Source: RUG11462 sp036308645 (GTDB taxonomy: Bacteria > Bacillota > Clostridia > Oscillospirales > Acutalibacteraceae). From it: a DNA stretch of 64,000 nt. Where the stretch lies: contig JAXJVH010000022.1 in NCBI GenBank assembly GCA_036308645.1, positions 1 through 64,000 of the forward strand, in the 5' to 3' direction. This document shows positions 1 to 9,180 of the stretch, piece by piece. Each line of letters begins with the position of its first letter. Positions within the stretch are counted from its first letter, which is position 1. Below the pieces are notes generated by a model that saw nothing but the letters and a program-made list of their open reading frames with translations, had not been told where the DNA came from and did no database searches. A program made the position numbers and the translations under genes.

Positions 1-164
1 CCTCTGACGAGGGAGCTGTCGAGCGAAGCGAGACTGAGGGAGAGAAAAGCCGAAGTATATATCTATCTTTATTCTTTCTCTCCCTCCGACACGGCAAAGC
101 CGTGCCACCTCCCTCGTCAGAGGGAGGCTATAAGTGTTGAAACCCCAACATTGGGAATAGAACC
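1..164. repeat. MITE-like palindromic element, copy A (cut by window edge)
   Basis: This is the right part of an interspersed element that recurs at 21231-21435 and 59864-60059. The arm CCTCTGACGAGGGAG at the start is mirrored by CTCCCTCGTCAGAGGG near 108-124, and CTGAGGGAGAG is mirrored by CTCTCCCTC. The outer 3' end is CCCCAACATTGGGAATAGAACC, which is inverted relative to the 5' ends of the complete copies (GGTTCT...GTTGGGG). It has no coding capacity. The left end lies outside the window. Confidence 0.85.
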
Positions 165-208
165 AATGTTTTTTGAAAATGTTTTTTAAATTTAAGGAGA
201 ATTTTAAG

Positions 209-1903
209 ATGAAGAAAAAATCTTATGTATGGAGCGCGGTAAAATGGATTGTTACGCTTGCCGTTTTGTTCTTTATGTTCTGGTTTGAACTTCCTGCGCT
301 TAATATTCGCGACGAGGCTTTTTGGGCATTTTTAATTCAGGCGATTATCGTAATTGTTGTTATTAATTCCTTTAGCAGCGTATTAAAACTTTTAAGAAGA
401 TTTAAACCGAAAACAGGCGCTTATATAGACGGCGAACATGAAAAGTTTTCTTTCAAAGCCTTTGGCAAGCCTATTTTAACGGCGGTTGTTTCGATAGTTA
501 TAATTATAGCGCTGGGATTTATAATGAATATTATCGGCTCGCAGTTTTTCAACGCAAAAAGTTACAATGAACTTCTTACATTAAAAGACGGCGATTTTAC
601 AGTCGATGTTGCGGAATTGCAGATGAATCAAATCCCTGTTGTTGACCGTGACAGTGCTCAAACACTCGGCAAGCGTAAACTCGGCGAGATGGCGGACTTT
701 GTTTCGCAGTTTGAAATTGCTGATAATTATACTCAAATCAACTATAAAGACCAGCCTTGCAGAGTTACACCGCTTATTTACGGCGATGTGATTAAATGGT
801 TTAACAATCAGTCGCAGGGTATCCCTGCATACATTCTTGTAAATATGACAACGCAGGAAACTAAAACCGTAAGGCTTGAAAACGGTATGAAATATTCCGA
901 AAGCGAGTATTTTATGCGCAATATTCACAGATATTTGCGTTTTAAATATCCAACCAAAATTTTTGACGATGTTTCATTTGAAATAGATGAAAACGGCACG
1001 CCTTATTGGGTAGCGTCAACCGTAACTTATAAAATCGGTTTTTGGTCGGGACGTGATATAAGCGGTGCGGTGCTTGTTAACGCAGTAACCGGCGAATCGC
1101 AGTATTATGACCTTGAAAAAATTCCGACTTGGGTTGATCAGGTTTATTCGGCTAATATGGTTATTGAGCAATTAGAGTATAACGGTATGTACCGTAGCGG
1201 TTTCTGGAATTCAATATTCGGTCAAAAAGGCGTTTTACAGCCGACCGAGGGGTACAATTACCTTGCTATTAATGATGATGTTTGGCTTTATACGGGTATG
1301 ACCTCGGTAGTATCCGATGAGTCAAACGTAGGTTTTGTGCTTGTAAATCTGCGTACAAAAGAGGCAAAATACTACACGGTTCCGGGTGCAAAAGAGTATT
1401 CCGCAATGAGTTCTGCCGAGGGTGCTGTTCAGGAGAAAAAATATGAGGCTACTTTCCCGTTGCTATTAAATGTTTCCGACCGACCGACATATTTTATGTC
1501 ACTTAAGGACGACGCAGGACTTGTTAAAATGTATGCTTTTGTAGATGTTCAGGCGTATCAGGTGCTAGGAACCGGCGCAAACGTTGACTTGGCAAGAGAG
1601 AATTATATAGCAAACTTAAAGCGTGAAAACATTAAGGTAAACGAGCAGGAAGAAATAGATAGCACTCAATCGGTTGAAGCGGAAATTTCGGATATAAGTT
1701 CGGCGGTTGTAAACGGTAATACGAAGTATTACATTAAACTGAAACTGCCTGCAACAAGTTCATTGTATATCGACGGCGCTTTGTCGCTTGATATATCATT
1801 ATCGTCAGATTTGCCTTTTGCAAAGGTCGGCGATAAAGCGGAAATAACTTATACTTTTAACGAAAAAGACGAATTGGTAGTTAAGAACTTTAAATTAAAA
1901 TGA
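209..1903 (+). CDS. Membrane-anchored protein of unknown function, about 564 aa
   Basis: I do not recognise a named family. The N-terminus holds three hydrophobic segments, at about residues 8-25, 34-55 and 85-110. A large soluble part of about 450 residues follows, probably outside the membrane. It contains repeated stretches such as AYILVNMTTQETK, GAVLVNAVTGESQYY and GFVLVNLRTKEAKYY, which suggest repeated PepSY-like or beta-rich modules (inference). The start is placed at ATG 209 because AAGGAG lies 9 nt upstream. An upstream in-frame ATG at 173 lacks a ribosome site. The stop overlaps the next start by 4 nt (ATGA), so the two genes are probably translationally coupled. Confidence 0.8.
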   Translation: MKKKSYVWSAVKWIVTLAVLFFMFWFELPALNIRDEAFWAFLIQAIIVIVVINSFSSVLKLLRRFKPKTGAYIDGEHEKFSFKAFGKPILTAVVSIVIIIALGFIMNIIGSQFFNAKSYNELLTLKDGDFTVDVAELQMNQIPVVDRDSAQTLGKRKLGEMADFVSQFEIADNYTQINYKDQPCRVTPLIYGDVIKWFNNQSQGIPAYILVNMTTQETKTVRLENGMKYSESEYFMRNIHRYLRFKYPTKIFDDVSFEIDENGTPYWVASTVTYKIGFWSGRDISGAVLVNAVTGESQYYDLEKIPTWVDQVYSANMVIEQLEYNGMYRSGFWNSIFGQKGVLQPTEGYNYLAINDDVWLYTGMTSVVSDESNVGFVLVNLRTKEAKYYTVPGAKEYSAMSSAEGAVQEKKYEATFPLLLNVSDRPTYFMSLKDDAGLVKMYAFVDVQAYQVLGTGANVDLARENYIANLKRENIKVNEQEEIDSTQSVEAEISDISSAVVNGNTKYYIKLKLPATSSLYIDGALSLDISLSSDLPFAKVGDKAEITYTFNEKDELVVKNFKLK

Positions 1904-2535
1904 GAGAGATTAAAGCAGTAATTTTTGATATGGACGGGGTAATAGTCGAGAGCGAATACCGAAATTACAAGGCAAAACTAAAGGTTTTAGAGCCTTACGG
2001 AGTTAGTTTTGATTACGGCTATTACTCGCAGTTTCCGGGTAATTCAAATATAGTTGTATGGCAAAAAATCATTGATGATTTTTCGCTTGAATGTACCGCA
2101 GAGGAAATGCACGAGGTCGATTTAGTAGCACGTGAAATGCTGATAAAACAAGAGGGACATATCGCTATTGACGGTGCGATTGAGTTAATTAAGCGTTTGT
2201 CAAAAAAATATGTTTTGGCGCTGGCTTCAGGTTCACCCGAGCATATTATTTATGATACGGTAAGATATTTTAAAATAGAGAATTATTTTAAGTTCATTAT
2301 TTCCGGCGAAACAATTGAAAATTGCAAACCTGCGCCCGATATTTTCCTGATAACCGCCGAAAATATCGGGGTAAAGCCTGAAAATTGCGCGGTTATCGAG
2401 GATTCGCACAACGGCGTTCTTGCCGCAAAAAAGGCGGGAATGTATTGCGTCGGATATGAAAACCCTAATTCGGGAAAGCAGGATTTATCGCTCGCCGATG
2501 TAACGGTAAAAGAGCATAGTTTAAATCCGTTATAA
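1900..2535 (+). CDS. HAD-superfamily hydrolase, beta-phosphoglucomutase-like
   Basis: A 211-residue HAD phosphatase or phosphomutase. Motif I is FDMDGVIVESE near the N-terminus, where the first Asp is the nucleophile and the second the acid/base. ASGSP supplies motif II, KPAPDIF the conserved Lys of motif III, and VIEDSHNGVLAAKKAG the acidic motif IV. The cap is helical and placed as in subfamily IA. Members dephosphorylate small sugar phosphates or isomerise beta-glucose-1-phosphate; the substrate cannot be read here. The gene overlaps the membrane protein gene by 4 nt and is followed by a strong hairpin terminator. Confidence 0.9.
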   Translation: MREIKAVIFDMDGVIVESEYRNYKAKLKVLEPYGVSFDYGYYSQFPGNSNIVVWQKIIDDFSLECTAEEMHEVDLVAREMLIKQEGHIAIDGAIELIKRLSKKYVLALASGSPEHIIYDTVRYFKIENYFKFIISGETIENCKPAPDIFLITAENIGVKPENCAVIEDSHNGVLAAKKAGMYCVGYENPNSGKQDLSLADVTVKEHSLNPL

Positions 2536-2550
2536 AATATTTTGAATTGA

Positions 2551-2592
2551 AAAAGACTGCAAACCGCCGTTTTCGGTTGTTTGCAGTCTTTT
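2551..2592 (+). terminator. Intrinsic terminator after HAD hydrolase gene
   Basis: Perfect 14-bp stem AAAAGACTGCAAAC / GTTTGCAGTCTTTT with a short loop. It ends in a T-run 16 nt after the stop codon. Confidence 0.85.
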
Positions 2593-2604
2593 ATTGTAAG
2601 AAAA

Positions 2605-2758
2605 ATGGGCAACCACGCAGGGGTGCCCCGTCGAGAGCCTCGACACGCAAAACAATCATTTTATGTTTTAATATAATTTTATGGCTGACTGGGCTTACGG
2701 TAGCAACCTATTACCCATAAAAACGGTCGACCGTAAAGGTCGACCTACAAATGTATAA
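2605..2758. repeat. Interspersed palindromic repeat, family 2, copy 1
   Basis: The segment carries GGGCAACC...GGTGCCCC, then GTCGAGAGCCTCGAC, an AT-rich core (AATATAATTTTATGGC), GACTGGGCTTACGG, AGCAACCTATTACCC, and finally GGTCGACC-GTAAA-GGTCGACC. The same order occurs at 25022-25145, and in reverse orientation at 40331-40472. The spacer is non-coding. Confidence 0.8.
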
Positions 2759-2776
2759 AAATTATTGGTAAAACAT

Positions 2777-2804
2777 AAAGCCTTCTCCCGAGGGAGAAGG
2801 CTTT
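2777..2804 (-). terminator. Terminator downstream of glnS (bidirectional hairpin)
   Basis: A 13-bp perfect stem, AAAGCCTTCTCCC / GGGAGAAGGCTTT, with a 2-nt loop. It lies 26 nt beyond the glnS stop on the minus strand. Confidence 0.75.
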
Positions 2805-2829
2805 GTGAAGATGTGATATACAGTTTAAT

Positions 2830-4497
2830 TTATTGTTTTTTAGTCCATGAATCTTTTAATGCCACTACACGGTTGATTATAACATTATCTTTTGTGGAGT
2901 CCTTATCAATGCAGAAATATCCCTGACGCATAAACTGAAAAGTCTTGCCGATTTCAGCGTTTGCGACGTCATCGGAAATTTTGCAACCTGTAAGTTCAAC
3001 CAAAGAATTCGGGTTAAGATACTCCGTAAAATCAACGTCGTCATTGCCCACGGGGTTTTCGACTGTGAAAAGTCTGTCATAAATACGCACTTTTGCATCG
3101 TGGCAGTGCTCGGTAGATACCCAATGAAGCGTACCTTTTACCTTTCTGCCGTCGGGAGATTCGCCGCCGTAACTTTCGGGGTCGTAGGTTACATGAACTG
3201 CGGTGACTTCGCCGCTTTCGTCTTTTTCACAGGAAACATATTTAACAAAATATGCGCCTTTTAAACGGACTTCTTTTTCAGGGCAAAGTCTGAAATATTT
3301 TCTGTTTGGAGGACATTCCATAAAGTCCTCTTTTTCAATATAAATCTCTTTCGAGAAAGTAACCTTTTTAGTGCCGAGTTCGGGTTGTTCGGGATTTATC
3401 GGAACTTCGATTTCCTCTGTTTTGCCGTCCTCATAGTTATCAATAATTATTTTAAGCGGGTTAAGAACTACCATTGCACGTTCTGCGTTTTTGTTAAGAT
3501 TATCACGAACGCAGGACTCAAGCAACGAATAATCAATAACCGAATTTGCCTTTGAAACGCCGATTTTACCTACAAAATCACGAATAGCCTCGGCAGGATA
3601 ACCTCTGCGGCGCATACCCGAAAGAGTAGCCATTCTCGGGTCGTCCCAACCGCTTACCAAACCTTCGTTTACAAGTTTTAAGCAACGGCGCTTTGATGTG
3701 ATTGTATAGTTAAGGTTCATTCTTGCAAACTCAATTTGTCTTGGCGCTTCGGGCCAATTAAGTTCTTTAAGCGGCCAGTCATAAAGCGGTCTGTGGTCCT
3801 CAAATTCGAGCGTGCAAAGTGAAAAAGTAACTTTTTCGGCTGCGTCTGACAACGGATGAGCAAAGTCATACATAGGATAAACGCACCATTTATCGCCTGT
3901 TCTGTGATGATGTGCGTGTAAAACTCGGTAAATAATCGGGTCACGCATATTAAGGTTAGGCGAAGCCATATCAATTTTTGCACGAAGTACCTTTTCGCCG
4001 TCTTTAAATTCGCCTGCGGTCATTCTCGCAAACAAATCAAGGTTTTCTTCTACCGAACGGTTGCGGTAAGGACTTTCTTTACCCGGAGTTTCATAAGTGC
4101 CTCTGTATTCACGAATTTGTTCCGGCGTCAAATCGCAGACATACGCTTTGCCTTGCTTGATAAGTTCTACTGCACATTCGTGAATTTTGTCAAAATAATC
4201 AGACGCATAATAGATGTTGTCAATCTTAAAACCGAGCCATTTTATATCCTCGATAATTGCGTCGACATATTCAACGTCTTCTTTTGTAGGGTTGGTGTCG
4301 TCAAGACGTAAATTACAAACGCCGCCGTATTTTTCGGCAGTGCCGAAGTCAATGCAGATAGCCTTTGCGTGACCGATATGCAAGTATCCGTTAGGCTCGG
4401 GCGGAAAACGGGTTTGAACACGAGAATAAACGCCGTCCTCTAAATCCTTATTAATAAATTCTTCAATAAAATTTGTCGGTGTAACTTTAACTTCCAT
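2830..4497 (-). CDS. glnS: Glutamine--tRNA ligase (GlnRS)
   Basis: Class I aminoacyl-tRNA synthetase that charges tRNA-Gln with glutamine in the cytoplasm. The 555 residues match the usual bacterial length. The ATP-binding HIGH motif is HIGH at residues 40-43, preceded by PPEPNGYL typical of GlnRS. The KMSKS loop is represented by TSKR at about 267-270. The C-terminal third has the beta-barrel anticodon-binding region, including the conserved TLHWVS segment. GGAGG precedes the ATG. gltX lies 14 nt upstream on the same strand, so the two synthetases are probably cotranscribed. Many Firmicutes lack GlnRS and make Gln-tRNA by transamidation, so its presence is notable. Confidence 0.97.
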   Translation of the reverse strand: MEVKVTPTNFIEEFINKDLEDGVYSRVQTRFPPEPNGYLHIGHAKAICIDFGTAEKYGGVCNLRLDDTNPTKEDVEYVDAIIEDIKWLGFKIDNIYYASDYFDKIHECAVELIKQGKAYVCDLTPEQIREYRGTYETPGKESPYRNRSVEENLDLFARMTAGEFKDGEKVLRAKIDMASPNLNMRDPIIYRVLHAHHHRTGDKWCVYPMYDFAHPLSDAAEKVTFSLCTLEFEDHRPLYDWPLKELNWPEAPRQIEFARMNLNYTITSKRRCLKLVNEGLVSGWDDPRMATLSGMRRRGYPAEAIRDFVGKIGVSKANSVIDYSLLESCVRDNLNKNAERAMVVLNPLKIIIDNYEDGKTEEIEVPINPEQPELGTKKVTFSKEIYIEKEDFMECPPNRKYFRLCPEKEVRLKGAYFVKYVSCEKDESGEVTAVHVTYDPESYGGESPDGRKVKGTLHWVSTEHCHDAKVRIYDRLFTVENPVGNDDVDFTEYLNPNSLVELTGCKISDDVANAEIGKTFQFMRQGYFCIDKDSTKDNVIINRVVALKDSWTKKQ

Positions 4498-4511
4498 ATT
4501 TCCTCCGAAAT

Positions 4512-6158
4512 TTATATTCTTTCTATTGCGTTTTTAATTCTGCTTACGGTTCTGTCAAGTCCTAAAAGCTGCATAATCGTGCAAAGGTCGGGCGTGTTTT
4601 GTCTGCCCGTAACCGCAACGCGAATAACGGTTGATACATCGGCAACCGAGCCTTTAAAACCGTCGGGATTTTGTTTGTACGCTTTCATATCGGTAGTAAA
4701 GCCGAGCGGTTCGCAAATAGATTTTACCTTATCAAACCAAGCGGAATTATCATCGTTTACATCATAAACTTTAAGGTAAGCTTCTAAAATGTTTTTAATA
4801 TCCTCTTTTGAAACTTTTTCGGGATAGTCGGCAGTCGGCTCATAAAGTTCATCATAAAAATATGCGCAGTAGTCTTTTGTTTCCGACCAAACGGCAAAGT
4901 CTTTTCTCGGCTTTTTACCGCCTCTGCCTATCGAGAATATCTTGATAGCATAATCTTTATCGTTTGTGAGCAATTTATAATATTCTTCATCAAAATCTTT
5001 TGCCCATTCGATTATATAATCAACAACCTTTTCGGCTGAAAATTTTGAAATAACATTTTTTGAAACGTCGCAAAGTTTTAAGTAATCAAAAAGCGAGCCG
5101 GCAGGGTTCATTTTTTTGTAAGAGAATTTAAAATCCTGCGGCGGCAAATCGGGATTTGCCTTGCGCCAATCCTCAAAATTAGAGTTAAGCACAGTCATCA
5201 GGTATTCGTAAACCGATTCGGTAGGGAAGCCTTTTGACTTGTAATAAGAAAGACCGAGTTCGGGGTCTTTTCTCTTTGAAAGTTTGCGTTTTGACTCGCC
5301 GTCCATTTTCATAAGCGGCCCTATATGCAGATACTTCGGCACACGAAAACCGAGCGCTTTAAACAACTGAATATGGAAAGGCAGAGTTGAAAGCCACGAA
5401 TCGTCACGAACAATGTGTGTTGTACGCATAAAATGGTCGTCGACTGCGTGCGCAAAATGATAGGTCGGCACACCGTCGCTTTTTAATAGGACGTGGTCAA
5501 TATCGTTTTCGGTAATTTCAAGATTGCCCTTTATTAAATCGGTAAACTTGATTTTATTTTCAATCGAGCCTGTCGAACGGAAACGAAGAACATAAGGCAA
5601 ACCTTTTTTAATATTTTCTTCAATCTCTTCATAAGAACGGTCACGCCAGACTGCCCACTTGCCGTAATATCCGAAATTTGCTTTTTCTTTTTCCTGTTGC
5701 TCACGCATAGCGGCAAGTTCTTCTTCGGTGCAAAAGCAAGGGTAAGCCATACCTTTTTCGACAAGTTCTTTTGCAAAGGTGTGATAAATCTCAACACGTC
5801 GGCTTTGCTTGTACGGTCCGTAAATGCCTTTTTCGCCGTCAGCGGTAATGCCCTCGTCAAAGTTTATGCCGTAGTGACCTACTCCGTCGATAAGCGCTTC
5901 TATCGAGCCTTCAACCTCTCGCTTTTTATCGGTATCCTCAACTCTTAAAAACAAAACTCCGCCGGATTGATGACAAAGGCGCTCGCTTGTCAGTCCCTGA
6001 ACCAAATTGCCTAAATGAACAAAGCCTGTAGGACTCGGCGCCATACGTGACACAACCGCTCCCTCGGGCAAATCTCTCGGCGGATATTTTTCCTCTAATT
6101 GCTCGCGAGTGTATTTGACATTCGGGAACAAAAGATCAGCCAATTTTTTGTAATCCAA
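4512..6158 (-). CDS. gltX: Glutamate--tRNA ligase (GluRS)
   Basis: Class I synthetase charging tRNA-Glu. The HIGH-type motif is HLGN inside SPTGFVHLGN near residue 48, and the KMSKS motif is KLSKRK near 292-297. The alpha-helical anticodon-binding domain fills the C-terminus. The TTG start at 6158 is preferred because AGGAG lies about 7 nt before it. An in-frame ATG 21 nt further upstream (6179) has no ribosome site, and the AGGAG falls inside its first codons. With the TTG start the protein is 548 residues, longer than the usual 470-490. The coding strand continues into glnS after a 14-nt gap. Confidence 0.95.
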   Translation of the reverse strand: MDYKKLADLLFPNVKYTREQLEEKYPPRDLPEGAVVSRMAPSPTGFVHLGNLVQGLTSERLCHQSGGVLFLRVEDTDKKREVEGSIEALIDGVGHYGINFDEGITADGEKGIYGPYKQSRRVEIYHTFAKELVEKGMAYPCFCTEEELAAMREQQEKEKANFGYYGKWAVWRDRSYEEIEENIKKGLPYVLRFRSTGSIENKIKFTDLIKGNLEITENDIDHVLLKSDGVPTYHFAHAVDDHFMRTTHIVRDDSWLSTLPFHIQLFKALGFRVPKYLHIGPLMKMDGESKRKLSKRKDPELGLSYYKSKGFPTESVYEYLMTVLNSNFEDWRKANPDLPPQDFKFSYKKMNPAGSLFDYLKLCDVSKNVISKFSAEKVVDYIIEWAKDFDEEYYKLLTNDKDYAIKIFSIGRGGKKPRKDFAVWSETKDYCAYFYDELYEPTADYPEKVSKEDIKNILEAYLKVYDVNDDNSAWFDKVKSICEPLGFTTDMKAYKQNPDGFKGSVADVSTVIRVAVTGRQNTPDLCTIMQLLGLDRTVSRIKNAIERI

Positions 6159-6268
6159 AATAAAATCTCCTAAAAACATATTTATTATATTATAATATTA
6201 TCGCAGAAACAGTCTTAAAATTCAACTGTTTTTTGAAATTTAGACTTATTTTTTGCAAAATATATATT

Positions 6269-7588
6269 TTAGTCTGCGTTTATATGAGATTTTTCGATTT
6301 CACAAGCCTTATCAAACACGCGGTCATAGCCGTTTAGCTCATCATCAAGCGTGTTTTCAACCTCAACGTCGGGCGCAATGCCTACATTGACAAACTCCTC
6401 GCCGCTGCACAGCTTTCCCCATGTAGTGCCAAGCCACATTTTGGCGCCGCCCTCCAAATCACGAATCATCGCTTCAGAGCCGGAGCCGTATGTGCGTGAG
6501 CCAACAGTCACCGCACGCTTTGCCATATTAAAATAATCTACCATGCCTTCCGCGGCGCAGGCGGTGTTCCAGTCGGTAATTATTACAACGGGCTGCGTAA
6601 ACACAGTATCATAGTAATCAAAGCTTTCGGTGAACTCGTCGTCGCACTCATAATAAGTATGGGTTTTGACCTTGTAAATATCCCTGTGCTTCCACTCGTC
6701 GGCGTCGATTTTGCTCATATCGAGATACGGCTCGAGCGCATGCAGCTGCGCATTGTGCGACGGAGTCTTAAAATCATTTTTGCAAACATACTCGCCGCCG
6801 AAAAACAGCTGAGCAAAATGAAACGGCGGATTGCCCATACCGCCGAAATTGCCACGCAAATCAATGATGATAGCGTCAGCGCTTTGCAGCTGTGATTTCA
6901 CCGACAGCACATCGTCAACAAGGCTTTCGCTGTAAAACGCAGGTATGCGGATTACGCCGATATTATCTGCGGTAAGCATAATCTTGCAGCTTTCGCCGTC
7001 AAAGACGGTTGATACATCGCCGTAGCTCATCGGCTTAAATTCGGCGTTTATCACCTCACGCTTATCGTGCAGCGATACGGTAAAGCTGCCGCACTCGGTT
7101 TCAAAGCTGACCTTGTCGTCATCTCTAAACGCAATTATTGCCGCCCTAACAATGCCTCCTCCCCTTTTATAGAGCGACATGGGCACCTCATGCCAATAAT
7201 ACGGGTTTACATAATTTTCGATAAAGTCGGCAATCGGAATATTGTTTACCGAAACAAGCTTTTTGAGCAAATGCGCCTTCTCGCCCTTCGGCACAGCAGT
7301 GAGATAAAAGCCGCCGTCATAATATCCGAAATCAAGCGGCACGTTAAACCCATCAAGCATACCCTCGGGAAACGTAACGCAGGTGTGACCGTCTTTTAGC
7401 GTGGCAAAAAAACGCATAAGCAAACAAAAATACTCAAAGTCGTCTTTAGCGTTAATCACCTTCGGCAAAAATTCACGGTAGGTTTTGTCCCAGTCAACAT
7501 CGCTTCGCATAGCCCAAAACGCAAAATTGTACTCCGCTTCTTTCCACAAATACGAGAGCGTATACACCCTCTGTTCAACACTTAACAT
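6269..7588 (-). CDS. S41-family (tail-specific protease-like) protein with Cys at the nucleophile position
   Basis: A 439-residue protein with the C-terminal-processing peptidase fold. The signature strand IIDLRGNFGG lies at about 241-250, and the segment IITDWNTACAAEGM at 336-349 aligns with the TASAAE motif that carries the catalytic Ser in this family. Here the residue is Cys344 (codon TGC). The Lys usually found in the following FGKG motif is replaced: the sequence reads TYGSGSE. There is no obvious signal peptide, so the protein may be cytoplasmic. AAAGGTGG lies 7 nt before the ATG. It is transcribed alone. It may be an S41 protein using Cys, or an inactive binding protein. Confidence 0.85.
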   Translation of the reverse strand: MLSVEQRVYTLSYLWKEAEYNFAFWAMRSDVDWDKTYREFLPKVINAKDDFEYFCLLMRFFATLKDGHTCVTFPEGMLDGFNVPLDFGYYDGGFYLTAVPKGEKAHLLKKLVSVNNIPIADFIENYVNPYYWHEVPMSLYKRGGGIVRAAIIAFRDDDKVSFETECGSFTVSLHDKREVINAEFKPMSYGDVSTVFDGESCKIMLTADNIGVIRIPAFYSESLVDDVLSVKSQLQSADAIIIDLRGNFGGMGNPPFHFAQLFFGGEYVCKNDFKTPSHNAQLHALEPYLDMSKIDADEWKHRDIYKVKTHTYYECDDEFTESFDYYDTVFTQPVVIITDWNTACAAEGMVDYFNMAKRAVTVGSRTYGSGSEAMIRDLEGGAKMWLGTTWGKLCSGEEFVNVGIAPDVEVENTLDDELNGYDRVFDKACEIEKSHINAD

Positions 7589-7727
7589 ATAATTTCCACC
7601 TTTCTTATAATGATAAAATTATACATTATTTTTGTAAACTTTGCAATTGTTGAGCACTATTTTTAAAGATAATTAGCTTAATTTTTTTATAATTTATACT
7701 TAATTTTTTATAATTTATAAAATATAT

Positions 7728-7756
7728 TTGAAATATGAGGTTATATGTTATATAAT
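7728..7756 (+). promoter_or_regulatory. Sigma-A-type promoter for the DUF951-prfA operon
   Basis: TTGAAA at 7728-7733, a 17-nt spacer and a perfect TATAAT at 7751-7756, about 30 nt before the DUF951 start. Confidence 0.75.
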
Positions 7757-7786
7757 ATAAAATGAATAAATCTGTGAGGTGGAAGA

Positions 7787-7993
7787 ATGGATATTCAGGT
7801 GGGCGATATTATTACAATGAAAAAGCCTCATCCGTGCAAATCAAAGGATTTTAAAGTGCTTAGGATTGGTATGGATTTTAAGATTAAATGTTTGGGGTGC
7901 GACCATGAGGTTATGCTGCCGAGGTCTGCCTGTGAAAAAAATATCCGAAAGGTAGTAAGAAACGGCGAACAAATAACACCCGTAAAACAGTAA
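7787..7993 (+). CDS. DUF951 family protein
   Basis: A 68-residue protein of the conserved Firmicutes DUF951 family, recognisable from VGDIITMKKPHPCKS, VLRIGMDFKIKCLGC and VMLPR. Three Cys residues, including the LGC, could bind metal, but the function is not known. A GAGGTGGAAGA ribosome site precedes the ATG. A TATAAT promoter lies just upstream, and prfA follows after 53 nt, so the two are probably cotranscribed. Confidence 0.88.
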   Translation: MDIQVGDIITMKKPHPCKSKDFKVLRIGMDFKIKCLGCDHEVMLPRSACEKNIRKVVRNGEQITPVKQ

Positions 7994-8046
7994 CAACAAA
8001 TTATTAACAAATAAATTTATAACACCTATTTTGAAAGGAATTTTTT

Positions 8047-9123
8047 ATGTTTGATAAATTAAAAGAGGTAGAGAAACGTTTTGAAGAGATTGAACAGCAA
8101 CTTATGGACCCGTCGGTTGTAACCGACCAAAAGTTGTATGCTTCGCTTATGAAAGAAATGAAAAATCTTACTCCTGTTGTTGAAAAATTCAGAGAGTATT
8201 CTGCCGCAAAGCAAAATATCGAGGACGCAAAGGCTATGATTGCCGAGGGCGGTCTTGATAAAGAGTTTAAAGATATGCTTGACGAGGAAATGGAAAACTC
8301 AAAGCAGGCAATGGAAAAATGCGCCGAAGAATTAAAGGTTTTACTGCTTCCTCGCGACCCTAACGATGATAAAAACGTTATTATCGAAATTCGCGGCGGC
8401 GCAGGCGGCGAAGAGGCGGCGCTTTTTGCAGGCGAACTTCTAAGAATGTATACTATGTATGCCGAGAGCAAGGGTTGGAAAGTTGATATGCTTTCCGCTA
8501 ATGAAACGGGACTTGGCGGATATAAGGAAGTTTCGTTTATGGTAGAGGGCGACGGCGCTTATTCAAGGCTTAAATTTGAGTCGGGCGGTCACAGAGTGCA
8601 AAGAGTACCCGAAACCGAAAGTCAGGGACGTATTCACACCTCGGCTGTTACCGTTGCGGTTTTGCCCGAGGCCGAAGATGTGGAGATTGATATTAACCCT
8701 GCCGATTTGCAGATAGACACCTACCGTTCTTCGGGAGCCGGCGGTCAGCACGTAAACAAAACCGAGTCGGCTATTCGTATTACGCATTTGCCCACAGGCA
8801 CCGTAGTTGAATGTCAAGACGAGCGAAGTCAACATAAAAACCGTGAAAAAGCGATGAAAATTTTGCGTTCGAGAATTTATGATAAAATTATGCAGGAGCA
8901 GGCGGATGAAATCGCGTCGCAACGTAAAACAATGGTAGGTTCGGGCGACCGTTCACAGCGAATCCGTACCTATAACTTTCCGCAGTCACGAATTACCGAC
9001 CATAGAATAGGTCTTACAATTTATAAATTAGAGCAGTTTATGAACGGCGACCTCGATGAAGTTATCGACGCGCTTATTACCGCAGACAGAGCCGAGCAGT
9101 TAAAGGCAAGTAGCGAGGAATAA
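8047..9123 (+). CDS. prfA: Peptide chain release factor 1
   Basis: Recognises UAA and UAG in the ribosomal A site and triggers hydrolysis of peptidyl-tRNA. The 358 residues match RF1. The GGQ catalytic loop is GAGGQHVNK at about 231-239. The codon-recognition tripeptide is PET at 188-190, in the position of the PxT motif of RF1, whereas RF2 has SPF. GAAAGGAA precedes the ATG. The usual partner prmC (hemK) is not adjacent. Confidence 0.97.
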   Translation: MFDKLKEVEKRFEEIEQQLMDPSVVTDQKLYASLMKEMKNLTPVVEKFREYSAAKQNIEDAKAMIAEGGLDKEFKDMLDEEMENSKQAMEKCAEELKVLLLPRDPNDDKNVIIEIRGGAGGEEAALFAGELLRMYTMYAESKGWKVDMLSANETGLGGYKEVSFMVEGDGAYSRLKFESGGHRVQRVPETESQGRIHTSAVTVAVLPEAEDVEIDINPADLQIDTYRSSGAGGQHVNKTESAIRITHLPTGTVVECQDERSQHKNREKAMKILRSRIYDKIMQEQADEIASQRKTMVGSGDRSQRIRTYNFPQSRITDHRIGLTIYKLEQFMNGDLDEVIDALITADRAEQLKASSEE

Positions 9124-9180
9124 GAAGTTACGGGAACGCAAGCACCCGCCGTTATAATAAAACCGATAATTTTGTTTATT

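Noticed and set aside
1..164. Repeats at 1, 21.2 and 59.9 kb as a CRISPR or riboswitch
   Set aside because: The copies are single, far apart and palindromic with inverted ends; there is no repeat-spacer array and no gene follows in a constant orientation.
6159..6268. T-box leader for gltX-glnS
   Set aside because: The spacer is too short and lacks the TGGNACCGCG motif and a terminator/antiterminator pair.
8004..8471. 155-residue open frame antisense to prfA
   Set aside because: Low-complexity Ser/Phe-rich shadow of a well-identified gene, without a ribosome site.
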